Assembly (NCBI RefSeq): GCF_027484945.1
Contig: NZ_JAIXRZ010000021.1
Location: 1 to 35,227, forward strand
Direction: 5' to 3'
Source of the DNA: Flavobacterium sp.
Lineage (GTDB): Bacteria > Bacteroidota > Bacteroidia > Flavobacteriales > Flavobacteriaceae
Length of the DNA: 35,227 nt
The notes below the pieces were generated by a model that was not told the origin of the DNA, did not search any database, and saw only the letters and a program-made list of their open reading frames with translations. Position 1 is the first letter of the stretch; each line of letters begins with the position of its first letter. Of this stretch, positions 15,058-23,354 are shown one piece after another. A program made the position numbers and the translations under genes.

Positions 15058-16026
15058 CTAGCTATTTTGTGCTTTGAATTCTTTTAGTTTTTGAGTTAAA
15101 CGCGGCATAATTTCTAGGGCATCACCAACGATTCCGTAATCGGCTACTTTAAAGAAAGGTGCTTCTGGGTCGGTATTGATTACCACTTTTACTTTGGAAG
15201 CGTTAATTCCTGCAATGTGTTGAATCGCACCCGATATTCCGATGGCGATATACAAATTTGAAGCAACCGGTTTCCCTGTTTGTCCAACGTGTTCACTATG
15301 CGGTCTCCACCCAATATCCGATACAGGTTTTGAACACGCTGTAGCCGCACCCAAAGTAGTTGCTAGATCTTCTAATAAGTGCCAGTTTTCGGGACCTTTT
15401 AATCCGCGACCACCCGATACAACAATATCTGCATCTGCAATAGAAACTTTACCGTTGGCTTTTTCGATAGATTCAACGTTTACCGCAAAGTTGGTTTCGT
15501 TTAAATTTGGTGCAAAATCTTCTGTAACTGTTGTCGTGTTGTTTTCAATTAAACCAAACGAGTTTTTAGAAATACACAACACTTTTACAGCGGTTGTCAT
15601 TTCTGTAATAGTGAATGCTTTTTGCGAAAATACACTGCGTTTCACTTGAAAAGGAGCAGTGGTTGAGGGTAAGCCTACAACATTGGAGGCCATGCCCGCT
15701 TCTAAACCTACAGCTGCCATAGGAGCTAAATATAAACTATCGGTTGTGGAAGACAAAATGATTAATTTTGCCGCTTCTTTTAGAGCTACTTGTTGCACTA
15801 CATCTGCATAAGCTCTTGCATTGAAGTTGGCTAATTGGTTGTTGGTAACCTTTACAACTTTAGATACGCCATATTTTCCTAGTTCAGCAGTGTCCCCTGC
15901 ATTAATAGTTACCGCGGTTACTTGGGTTCCCATACTATCCGCAACAGCTTTGGCATAGGATGCCAATTCTAAAGCTACTTTTTTGAATTTGCCGTCTGCA
16001 TATTCGGCATATATAAGTACTGACAT
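15058..16026 (-). CDS. etfA: Electron transfer flavoprotein, alpha subunit
   Basis: FAD-carrying subunit of the ETF heterodimer, which takes electrons from acyl-CoA and related dehydrogenases and passes them to the quinone pool. The N-terminal Rossmann-like domain is about 1-180. The C-terminal FAD domain (about 195-315) has VSGGRGLKGPENW, SKPVSDIGWRPHSEHVGQTG, and the signature YIAIGISGAIQHIAGI followed by VVINTDPEAPFF. Length 322 is normal. It starts 20 bp after etfB in a two-gene operon ended by the hairpin at 14998-15028. Confidence 0.97.
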   Translation of the reverse strand: MSVLIYAEYADGKFKKVALELASYAKAVADSMGTQVTAVTINAGDTAELGKYGVSKVVKVTNNQLANFNARAYADVVQQVALKEAAKLIILSSTTDSLYLAPMAAVGLEAGMASNVVGLPSTTAPFQVKRSVFSQKAFTITEMTTAVKVLCISKNSFGLIENNTTTVTEDFAPNLNETNFAVNVESIEKANGKVSIADADIVVSGGRGLKGPENWHLLEDLATTLGAATACSKPVSDIGWRPHSEHVGQTGKPVASNLYIAIGISGAIQHIAGINASKVKVVINTDPEAPFFKVADYGIVGDALEIMPRLTQKLKEFKAQNS

Positions 16027-16046
16027 AGTCGTTTATTTTAGGAAGC

Positions 16047-16793
16047 TTAAATAACTTTTGCTTCGTTGTGTAATAAATTGATTAATTCGTCAAGATTTTC
16101 TGAAGCCACCATTTTTACGGCTGATTTTGGTGCTGGTTTTTCAAATTTCACAGCTTTTGTTTTTGCATCAGCGGTTATCGGTTCTACTACAGTAAGTGGT
16201 TTGGTACGCGCGGTCATAATTCCACGCATATTAGGAATGCGTAAATCTTTTTCTTCTACTATTCCTTTTTGTCCCCCAACAACCATAGGAAGAGAGGAAG
16301 CGATAATTTCCTTACCGCCATCAATTTCGCGTGCTGCTTTTACATCAGATCCCGTTACCGTAATTTCTGTGCAAGAATTCACAAAATTATAGTTGACTAA
16401 ACCCGCTAACATACCAGGAACCATTCCGCCGTTGTAGTCTAATGACTCTTTTCCACAAATAACTAAATCATAATTTCCGTTTTTTACAACTTCGGCCAAT
16501 TGTTTAGCTACAAAAAAACCATCGGTAGGAATCGCATTAATGCGGATTGCATCATCAGCCCCTATAGCGAGCGCTTTGCGTAATGTTGCCTCGGCATCGG
16601 GTCCTCCCACGTTTACAACGGTTACTTTTGCACCTTGTTGCTCTTGAAACCAAATGGCACGGGTAAGTCCAAACTCATCATTAGGATTTATTACATATTG
16701 AACACCGTTGGTGTCAAACTCCGTGTCCCCGTTTACGAAGTTGATTTTTGAAGTAGTATCAGGCACATGGCTGATGCAAACTAATATTTTCAT
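16047..16793 (-). CDS. etfB: Electron transfer flavoprotein, beta subunit
   Basis: AMP-binding partner of EtfA. The 248 residues begin MKILVCISHVPDTTSKI, typical of EtfB. They contain GADDAIRINA, the LVICGKESLDYNGGMVPGMLA nucleotide-binding segment (about 110-130) and a C-terminal arm (about 195-245) that wraps around the alpha subunit. First gene of etfB-etfA. A near-consensus -7 box TACTTTTA lies on the minus strand at 16832-16825, giving a leader of about 25 nt. It is divergent from pdhB across 341 bp. Confidence 0.97.
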   Translation of the reverse strand: MKILVCISHVPDTTSKINFVNGDTEFDTNGVQYVINPNDEFGLTRAIWFQEQQGAKVTVVNVGGPDAEATLRKALAIGADDAIRINAIPTDGFFVAKQLAEVVKNGNYDLVICGKESLDYNGGMVPGMLAGLVNYNFVNSCTEITVTGSDVKAAREIDGGKEIIASSLPMVVGGQKGIVEEKDLRIPNMRGIMTARTKPLTVVEPITADAKTKAVKFEKPAPKSAVKMVASENLDELINLLHNEAKVI

Positions 16794-17134
16794 ATGATTT
16801 TGAGGGGTTTAAATTTTTTCGACGTAAAAGTAAAAAATATATTTCTAACATTTATATGCGCGCATACTATTTTTTTAGATTTCAATCGATTTCATTAAAG
16901 AATCTTGATTGTGTTGTATTTTAGTTTTAAACTTTCAAAAAAATTAACGCAAAAACACCTAAGTTAAGTGATTTTTTTCTGAAAAATAGTGCAATAAATC
17001 GGCTTGAAGTAACCTTTAAACTTCAATTATATCGATTTCGTAAAAAAAGGAATTATAAAATCGTATAAGAGAATATTTTAATCGTCGAGAATTCTTATTT
17101 TTGCCAATCAAAACAGAATAACGAACTATTCGAT
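16794..17134. promoter_or_regulatory. 341-bp divergent regulatory region between etfB and pdhB
   Basis: No coding frame. For etfB, minus-strand TACTTTTA (16832-16825) is one base off TAnnTTTG. For pdhB, plus-strand TATTTTTG (17096-17103) matches exactly. A GC-rich perfect palindrome TATGCGCGCATA (16855-16866) stands out in AT-rich DNA about 65 bp upstream of etfB. A 7-bp hairpin TTGAAGT / ACTTCAA spans 17004-17026. The region is longer than two core promoters need, so shared regulation of fatty-acid/amino-acid electron transfer and pyruvate oxidation is plausible but unproven. Confidence 0.5.
17096..17103 (+). promoter_or_regulatory. -7 promoter element for pdhB (TATTTTTG)
   Basis: Exact TAnnTTTG match, about 26 nt of leader before the pdhB ATG. 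The -33 region is only T-rich. Confidence 0.6.
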
Positions 17135-18112
17135 ATGAGAACGATTCAATTTAGAGAAGCGATAGCCGAAGCGATGAGTGAAGAAATGCGTCGCGACGCG
17201 TCCGTATATTTGATGGGTGAAGAGGTAGCCGAATATAATGGTGCCTACAAAGCCTCCAAGGGAATGTTGGATGAATTTGGACCCAAACGTGTTATTGATA
17301 CACCTATTGCTGAATTAGGTTTTGCGGGTATTGCTGTTGGTTCTGCAATGAATGGTTGCCGACCTATTGTAGAATTTATGACATTCAATTTCTCCTTAGT
17401 AGGTATAGACCAAATTATCAATAATGCAGCAAAAATGCGACAAATGTCTGCTGGCCAATTCCCAATGCCTATTGTGTTTCGTGGGCCAACGGCTTCGGCA
17501 GGTCAATTGGCTGCCACGCATTCTCAAGCTTTTGAAAATTGGTATGCCAACTGTCCAGGATTGAAAGTAATTGTTCCCTCAAATCCGTATGATGCCAAAG
17601 GATTATTAAAAGCGGCTATCCGCGATAATGATCCGGTTATTTTCATGGAATCAGAACAAATGTATGGAGACAAAGGGGAAGTGCCCGAAGGAGAATATAT
17701 TATTCCAATTGGTGTGGCCGATGTTAAACGAGAAGGATCGCACGTAACACTCGTTTCTTTTGGTAAAATCATTAAAGAAGCGTTTATTGCTGCTGATGAA
17801 TTGGCTAAAGAAGGTATTTCATGTGAAATAATTGATTTGCGTACTGTGCGACCAATGGATTATGATGCAATTATTAATTCGGTTAAGAAAACAAATCGTT
17901 TAGTGGTTTTAGAGGAAGCATGGCCGTTTGCGAGTGTGGCCTCTGAAATTACATATATGGTCCAAGAACGTGCATTTGATTATTTAGACGCTCCTATTCA
18001 ACGAATTACTACAGCTGATACTCCTGCTCCGTATTCGCCAACACTATTAAAAGAGTGGTTGCCCAATGCAAGTGATGTTGTAAAAGCAGTAAAAAAAGTA
18101 ATGTATAAGTAA
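17135..18112 (+). CDS. pdhB: Pyruvate dehydrogenase E1 component, beta subunit
   Basis: Thiamine-diphosphate-dependent E1-beta of a 2-oxoacid dehydrogenase complex. The 325 residues show the TPP-activating glutamate E60 in VIDTPIAELGFAGIAVGSAM, the conserved H129 in AATHSQAFENW, and the C-terminal transketolase domain with IDLRTVRPMDYDAI and VVLEEAWPFASVASEI. The alternative is a branched-chain 2-oxoacid E1-beta, but the motif choices fit pyruvate better. It stands alone: no E1-alpha, E2 or E3 gene is adjacent, so the complex must be assembled from dispersed loci. It has its own promoter (17096-17103) and terminator (18132-18165). Confidence 0.92.
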   Translation: MRTIQFREAIAEAMSEEMRRDASVYLMGEEVAEYNGAYKASKGMLDEFGPKRVIDTPIAELGFAGIAVGSAMNGCRPIVEFMTFNFSLVGIDQIINNAAKMRQMSAGQFPMPIVFRGPTASAGQLAATHSQAFENWYANCPGLKVIVPSNPYDAKGLLKAAIRDNDPVIFMESEQMYGDKGEVPEGEYIIPIGVADVKREGSHVTLVSFGKIIKEAFIAADELAKEGISCEIIDLRTVRPMDYDAIINSVKKTNRLVVLEEAWPFASVASEITYMVQERAFDYLDAPIQRITTADTPAPYSPTLLKEWLPNASDVVKAVKKVMYK

Positions 18113-18123
18113 GGATATTCTTT

Positions 18124-18131
18124 TATATTTG
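18124..18131 (+). promoter_or_regulatory. -7 element TATATTTG just before the pdhB terminator (candidate promoter for the DUF5686 gene)
   Basis: Exact TAnnTTTG match. Initiation near 18137 would fall inside the 5' arm of the next hairpin. Transcripts started here would lack most of the terminator stem and could read into the DUF5686 gene at 18182. No good -33 is seen. Inference only. Confidence 0.35.
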
Positions 18132-18165
18132 AAGCCATTCCCTGAATTCTCGGAATGGCTTTTTT
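18132..18165 (+). terminator. Intrinsic terminator of pdhB
   Basis: Perfect 10-bp stem AAGCCATTCC / GGAATGGCTT with a 10-nt loop, followed by a run of T. It lies 20 bp after the pdhB stop and 17 bp before the next gene. Confidence 0.9.
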
Positions 18166-18181
18166 AGTTGATTAAAACCGC

Positions 18182-20668
18182 ATGAAAAAAAATCAAATTC
18201 TACTACATATTGCCTTATTTTTTACGCTATTTTCTTCTGCGCAGACTAAAGTTAGTGGTATAGTAATCGATAAAAAAAATCAACCCATACCCTTTGCGAA
18301 TGTTGTTTTTAAAGGCTCAAATGAAGGAGTTGTTTGTGATGAAAATGGTAAGTTTTACATAGAATCTAAAAAAAACCATACGGTTATCGTTGTTGCATTT
18401 ATGGGCTATACATCCAAAGATGTCGAACTAGAAAAGCCTGTAATCTACAATCTTAAGGTGGTCTTAAATGAAGAACAAGTACTTCAAGAAGTAGTGATTT
18501 ACACGGGAAAAACCTCTAAAAAAAATAATCCCGCACTGCGGATACTACGAAAAATATGGGAACGTAAACGTAAAAACGGCCTGCGCCTTTTTGATCAATA
18601 TGCGTATGACAAGTATGAAAAGGTTGAGTTTGATTTGAATTCGATCGACAGTAACTTTATGAAAAGTAAAGTTTTTAAAGGCATGGAATTTATTTTTGAT
18701 AAAATAGATACTTCTTCGGTTACGGGAAAAACGTATTTGCCAATTTTTATCAATGAGTCCCTTTATGAAGTCTATGGCGATAACAAACTGGGTAAGAAAA
18801 AAGAAATCTTAAAGGGAAATAAAAACTCGGGTTTAAGTAATGGTGATGGTGTAAATACGTTTATTAAAGACTTGTATAATGATTACAATATCTATAATAA
18901 TCACCTCACTTTTTTTGATAAGAGTTTTACAAGTCCAATTTCTACGACAGGTATCGATGTCTATAATTATGTGCTCCGCGACAGTGCTTATGTTGATAAT
19001 AAATGGTGTTATAATATTGTATTTTACCCCCGACGTAAAAATGAATTGACGTTTAAAGGCGATTTTTGGGTCAATGATTCCACATTTGCAATAAAAACAA
19101 TTAATATGGCCGTCTCAAAGAGTGCCAATATTAACTGGGTTAAAGATATTTATATCGAACAGGAGTTTGATGTGGTAAACGACTCTGTTTTTCTCTTGAC
19201 ACGAGATTACATGATGTCAGATTTTTCATTATCAAAGAAAGATGAAGCTAAAGGGGTATATGGAAAACGTACGAGCTTGTTTCGAAATCATAAGTTCAAC
19301 CAACCGAAACCCGATAAGTTTTACCGGGATGAAGTCAATTTTATAGACAACGCTGTTTATACCCGTAATGAAGAATTTTGGGAGCAAAACCGTTTTGAGA
19401 AACTCAACAAAGATGAGGTGGGCGTTTACAAAATGCTCGACACTTTAAAAACGGTTAAAAAGTTCAAGAAAATGTACAATCTGGTTACCATTTTGGCCAG
19501 TGGCTACATTCAGAAAGGGAATTTTGATTATGGTCCCATTTTTTCCACATTTGGATATAATGTTGTAGAGGGAATTCGATTGCGTACTGGAGGACGAACG
19601 TATTTTGGCCCCAACGACAAATGGCGTATTCAAGGATATACAGCATTCGGTTTTGATGATTATAAGTTTAAATACGGAATATCTGGAAAATGGATGGTAA
19701 ACACCAAAAACCGTCTGATTATTTCGGGAGGAAATCGAAGGGATATCGAACAAATTGGTGCAAGTTTAACCACAACAAACGATGTGTTAGGGAGAAGTTT
19801 TGCCTCCTCCGGAATTTTCATGTCGGGAACCAATGGCAAATTGTCGAATATTAATTTAACCTCGGTTTCAGTTGAAATAGAACCTTTGAAAAATGTCGTG
19901 TTTGAAACGGGTTTTTCATTCCGAACCTTAGAATCGGCTTCCCGTGATTTGTTTACAATGGATTATTTTACCGATAGTGCTCGCATACAAACACGGGGTG
20001 ATTTACGGCAGTCAGAAGTATATTTTCAAACGGAATATACCCCTGGTAAAAAGGCAGTAGGGTATGGCGTAGAACGTCTAGCAGTTGATAATCCGTACAG
20101 CCGCTTATTTGTTAAGGTAAGTCAAGGTTTTAAAGGCCTTTTGAATAGTGATTTTGATTATACCAAGCTCCAGTTGTATTATAAACAACCATTTGTAATC
20201 GGTCCATTAGGACGTACCAATGTAACGGTCGAAATGGGTAAAACTTTTGGTCAAGTGCCTTTAGGGTTGATGAGTGTTGTGCCAGGAAACCAAACGTATT
20301 TTATTATTGGAAACACGTTTAGTAACTTGAATTTCTATGAGTTTGTGACCGACGAATACGTTACCTTTCAATGGGACCATAATTTCCAAGGACGTTTGTT
20401 TTCTAGAATTCCGTTATTGCGCAAATTAAATTGGCGCGAAATAGTTGGTGTTCGTGGTGTTTATGGAAATTTCTCAACCCAAAATCAATTGTTAAACGCA
20501 TCAAATTTAGTCTACAAAGCACCCACTCAACCGTATTGGGAATACAGTGTCGGCATAGGAAATATTTTTAAGGTTTTCCGAATTGATGCTTGTTGGCGTG
20601 GAAATTATCGCGATACCCCTGGAACAAGTAATTTTACGATAAAGGGCGAATTTGGTTTTTATTTTTAA
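18182..20668 (+). CDS. DUF5686 family outer-membrane protein with carboxypeptidase-like regulatory domain
   Basis: A Sec signal peptide (about 1-20, ending FSSAQ) is followed by a CarboxypepD_reg-like beta-sandwich (about 23-105: VSGIVIDKKNQPIPFANVVF, then DENGKF and VAFMGYTSKDVEL). The long DUF5686 region (about 115-828) has many alternating hydrophobic/aromatic strands at its C-terminal half, ending FTIKGEFGFYF like an outer-membrane barrel. There is no TonB plug. The family is common in Bacteroidota and has no established function. The gene is intact. It is separated from pdhB by a terminator and from hppA by a promoter, so probably monocistronic. Confidence 0.85.
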   Translation: MKKNQILLHIALFFTLFSSAQTKVSGIVIDKKNQPIPFANVVFKGSNEGVVCDENGKFYIESKKNHTVIVVAFMGYTSKDVELEKPVIYNLKVVLNEEQVLQEVVIYTGKTSKKNNPALRILRKIWERKRKNGLRLFDQYAYDKYEKVEFDLNSIDSNFMKSKVFKGMEFIFDKIDTSSVTGKTYLPIFINESLYEVYGDNKLGKKKEILKGNKNSGLSNGDGVNTFIKDLYNDYNIYNNHLTFFDKSFTSPISTTGIDVYNYVLRDSAYVDNKWCYNIVFYPRRKNELTFKGDFWVNDSTFAIKTINMAVSKSANINWVKDIYIEQEFDVVNDSVFLLTRDYMMSDFSLSKKDEAKGVYGKRTSLFRNHKFNQPKPDKFYRDEVNFIDNAVYTRNEEFWEQNRFEKLNKDEVGVYKMLDTLKTVKKFKKMYNLVTILASGYIQKGNFDYGPIFSTFGYNVVEGIRLRTGGRTYFGPNDKWRIQGYTAFGFDDYKFKYGISGKWMVNTKNRLIISGGNRRDIEQIGASLTTTNDVLGRSFASSGIFMSGTNGKLSNINLTSVSVEIEPLKNVVFETGFSFRTLESASRDLFTMDYFTDSARIQTRGDLRQSEVYFQTEYTPGKKAVGYGVERLAVDNPYSRLFVKVSQGFKGLLNSDFDYTKLQLYYKQPFVIGPLGRTNVTVEMGKTFGQVPLGLMSVVPGNQTYFIIGNTFSNLNFYEFVTDEYVTFQWDHNFQGRLFSRIPLLRKLNWREIVGVRGVYGNFSTQNQLLNASNLVYKAPTQPYWEYSVGIGNIFKVFRIDACWRGNYRDTPGTSNFTIKGEFGFYF

Positions 20669-20721
20669 AACAACTCCCATAATAAAAACGGAAGTTTTAG
20701 GATTAAAAATTTATTTTTCTT

Positions 20722-20729
20722 TATTTTTG
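20722..20729 (+). promoter_or_regulatory. -7 promoter element for hppA (TATTTTTG)
   Basis: Exact TAnnTTTG match, giving a leader of about 38 nt before the hppA ATG at 20773. The spacer and -33 region are A/T tracts without TTG. Confidence 0.6.
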
Positions 20730-20772
20730 CACGATTTTAAAATTTAAAATTTTATAACTAACTAACCTTTTT

Positions 20773-23199
20773 ATGGAGAAAATGTTTATCTATCTGCCTA
20801 TTGCAATGGCAGTATTAGGACTCATATTCATGGGGATCAAAGCCTCATGGATAAACAAACAAGATGCTGGTGATGAGCGTATGCAAGGAATCGCTAAGAG
20901 TATTCAAGAGGGCGCTATGGCGTTCTTAAAAGCAGAATACCGTATTTTAGCTATTTTCGTTGTTATCGCATCGGTAGCTTTATTTGCCGTTTCACAAATT
21001 TCTGGAGTATCGCATTGGATGATTGTTGTTGCTTTCATCTTTGGAGCAATCTTTTCAGCCCTAGCAGGAAATATTGGAATGCGTATTGCTACAAAATCAA
21101 ATGTACGTACAACACAAGCTGCTAAAACAAGTTTACCACAAGCATTAAAGGTATCGTTTTCTGGCGGTACGGTAATGGGACTTGGTGTTGCGGGTCTAGC
21201 TGTTCTTGGATTGAGTATTTTCTTTTTACTATTCTTACACCAATTCATGAACACCGATGGAAAATCATTCTATGATAATATGTCCATGGTGTTGGAAACT
21301 TTAGCTGGATTTTCATTAGGTGCAGAATCCATTGCTTTGTTTGCTCGTGTTGGAGGTGGTATTTATACAAAAGCAGCCGATGTTGGTGCTGACTTAGTTG
21401 GAAAAGTTGAAGCAGGTATCCCTGAAGATGATCCGAGAAACCCTGCTACAATTGCCGATAACGTGGGTGATAATGTAGGTGATGTTGCCGGTATGGGTGC
21501 CGATTTATTCGGATCGTATGTAGCAACAGTTCTTGCTTCTATGGTATTGGGTAACTATATCATTAAAGATATGACTGAGGCAAAAGGATCTCAATTTACA
21601 GATGCTTTCGGAAACATGGGGCCTATACTTTTACCTTTAGCAATTGCAGGTATTGGTATTTTAGCTTCAATCATAGGAACGTTCTTTGTAAAAATCAAAA
21701 ACAATGACGCTAAAGAACCCGAAGTTCAAGGTGCTTTAAATTTAGGAAACTATATTTCATTAGCCTTGACGGTGGTTGCTTGTTGGTTTTTAATTGACAA
21801 AATGTTACCCGCGACTATCAACATGAATTTCTTCGGTGAAGGAGTTAAAGATGTTCCTCGCATCAATGTATTTTATGCTACTTTAGTTGGTTTAGCAGTA
21901 GGTTTATTAATCTCTGCAATTACCGAATACTTTACGGCATTAGGTAAAAAACCAGTTTTAAATATTGTTCAAAATTCTTCAACGGGTGCAGCGACCAACA
22001 TTATTGCGGGTCTTGCAACCGGTATGAAATCAACTTTTGGATCGGTAATTCTTTTTGCTGCGGCTATATGGGGTGCTTATTTCTTAGCAGGTTTCTATGG
22101 TGTAGCTATTGCTGCTTCAGCAATGATGGCAACTACTGCAATGCAATTAGCTATTGATGCTTTCGGACCTATCGCAGACAATGCTGGTGGTGTAGCTGAA
22201 ATGAGTGAATTGCCTAAAGAAGTGCGTCAACGTACAGACGTTTTAGATTCTGTAGGAAACACAACAGCTGCTATAGGTAAAGGATTTGCCATTGCTTCGG
22301 CTGCCTTAACGGCTTTAGCTTTATTTGCTGCTTATGTTACTTTTACGGGTATCGATGGTATCAATATTTTCAAGGCAGATGTATTAGCGGCATTATTTAT
22401 CGGAGGTATGATTCCGGTGATTTTCTCTGCTTTAGCTATGCAGTCTGTTGGTAAAGCTGCGATGGATATGGTTCAGGAAGTACGTCGTCAATTCCGCGAA
22501 ATTCCAGGAATTATGGAAGGAACTGGAAAACCTGAATACGGAAAATGTGTTGATATCTCAACGAAAGCAGCGCTTCGTGAAATGATGTTGCCTGGAGCAA
22601 TCACGATTATCACTCCCATTATTTTAGGATTGTTAATGGGTGCAGAAGCCTTAGGAGGTTATATGGCAGGAGTTTGTGTTTCGGGTGTGCTTTGGGCTAT
22701 TTTCCAAAACAATGCCGGAGGAGCATGGGATAATGCTAAAAAATCGTTTGAAGCGGGTGTTATGATTAATGGTGAAATGACTTTCAAAGGTTCTGATGCG
22801 CACAAAGCTGCTGTTACCGGAGATACGGTTGGTGATCCATTCAAAGATACTTCGGGTCCTTCTATGAACATTTTAATTAAATTAACTTGTTTAGTTGGTT
22901 TGGTAATTGCTCCAATCTTGAGTGATGGTCATAGTACGATCGATAAAAAAGCATGTGCAAAAAAAGAAATGTGTGCTGCAAAAGAAAACTGTAAAAGTGC
23001 TTGTGAGGGACAAATGATTGGTAAATGTGATATGAGCAAATGTGCTTCTATGACAAAAGATCAATGTGCCCAAATGTGTGATTCTTTAGGATGTTCAGCA
23101 GAAGAAAAAGCGAAATGTTTATCGCAATATGATGCCACTGGAAAATTTATTGGAGGCGGTAAGGACAAAGAATGTTGTTCCGATACTAATCACAAGTAA
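20773..23199 (+). CDS. hppA: K+-dependent ion-translocating membrane pyrophosphatase with Cys-rich C-terminal tail
   Basis: Hydrolyses cytosolic pyrophosphate to pump cations outward. About 16 membrane helices fill residues 1-717. Substrate motifs are present: [38 protein letters not shown] (199-236 region), [12 protein letters not shown] and the C-terminal [24 protein letters not shown] carries Ala where K+-independent enzymes have Lys, so the enzyme is K+-dependent. The gate glutamate of Na+ pumps (FESY) is Gly247 (LFGSYV), while Glu185 appears in [11 protein letters not shown]. That arrangement is reported for Flavobacterium-type H+ pumps, so proton pumping is likely. The last 91 residues (718-808) hold 12 cysteines among Lys, Met and Asp and are not part of the usual enzyme. 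Own promoter and terminator. Confidence 0.95.
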   Translation: MEKMFIYLPIAMAVLGLIFMGIKASWINKQDAGDERMQGIAKSIQEGAMAFLKAEYRILAIFVVIASVALFAVSQISGVSHWMIVVAFIFGAIFSALAGNIGMRIATKSNVRTTQAAKTSLPQALKVSFSGGTVMGLGVAGLAVLGLSIFFLLFLHQFMNTDGKSFYDNMSMVLETLAGFSLGAESIALFARVGGGIYTKAADVGADLVGKVEAGIPEDDPRNPATIADNVGDNVGDVAGMGADLFGSYVATVLASMVLGNYIIKDMTEAKGSQFTDAFGNMGPILLPLAIAGIGILASIIGTFFVKIKNNDAKEPEVQGALNLGNYISLALTVVACWFLIDKMLPATINMNFFGEGVKDVPRINVFYATLVGLAVGLLISAITEYFTALGKKPVLNIVQNSSTGAATNIIAGLATGMKSTFGSVILFAAAIWGAYFLAGFYGVAIAASAMMATTAMQLAIDAFGPIADNAGGVAEMSELPKEVRQRTDVLDSVGNTTAAIGKGFAIASAALTALALFAAYVTFTGIDGINIFKADVLAALFIGGMIPVIFSALAMQSVGKAAMDMVQEVRRQFREIPGIMEGTGKPEYGKCVDISTKAALREMMLPGAITIITPIILGLLMGAEALGGYMAGVCVSGVLWAIFQNNAGGAWDNAKKSFEAGVMINGEMTFKGSDAHKAAVTGDTVGDPFKDTSGPSMNILIKLTCLVGLVIAPILSDGHSTIDKKACAKKEMCAAKENCKSACEGQMIGKCDMSKCASMTKDQCAQMCDSLGCSAEEKAKCLSQYDATGKFIGGGKDKECCSDTNHK

Positions 23200-23220
23200 T
23201 TTGATATTATTTTCTATAAG

Positions 23221-23249
23221 TCCCCACTTCAATAGTGGGGATTTTTTTT
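23221..23249 (+). terminator. Intrinsic terminator of hppA
   Basis: Perfect 8-bp stem TCCCCACT / AGTGGGGA, loop TCAAT, followed by eight T. It lies about 20 bp after the hppA stop. Confidence 0.93.
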
Positions 23250-23331
23250 GGGCTTTAATTGGGGTATTGAATAGTTTTCATTTTTCGGAATTGAATTTAA
23301 ACTTAGGTTCTCAACAGCGGTGCCTTTTTTA

Positions 23332-23351
23332 TATATTTACGTTACGTAAAT
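23332..23351. promoter_or_regulatory. Operator-like palindrome over the promoter of the glycan operon
   Basis: ATTTACGTTACGTAAAT (23335-23351) is a perfect inverted repeat of 8-bp arms around one central base, ending 3 bp before the ATG at 23355. It overlaps a possible -7 box TATATTTA (23332-23339, last base off consensus). Binding here would block initiation, as for a repressor. No regulator gene is adjacent. The regulator class is unknown. Confidence 0.5.
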
Positions 23352-23354
23352 AAA

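Noticed and set aside
15242..15649. 135-residue frame antisense to etfA
   Set aside because: It lies entirely inside a well-conserved gene on the other strand; composition looks like a reverse-frame shadow and no promoter or domain is seen.
16885..17039. Direct repeat ATCGATTTC (16885-16893 and 17031-17039)
   Set aside because: Nine bases in AT-rich DNA can recur by chance and neither copy is placed as a regulator site would be.
23129..23353. 74-residue frame spanning the end of hppA and the downstream gap
   Set aside because: It overlaps the conserved reading frame of hppA, runs through the hppA terminator, and has no recognisable domain.
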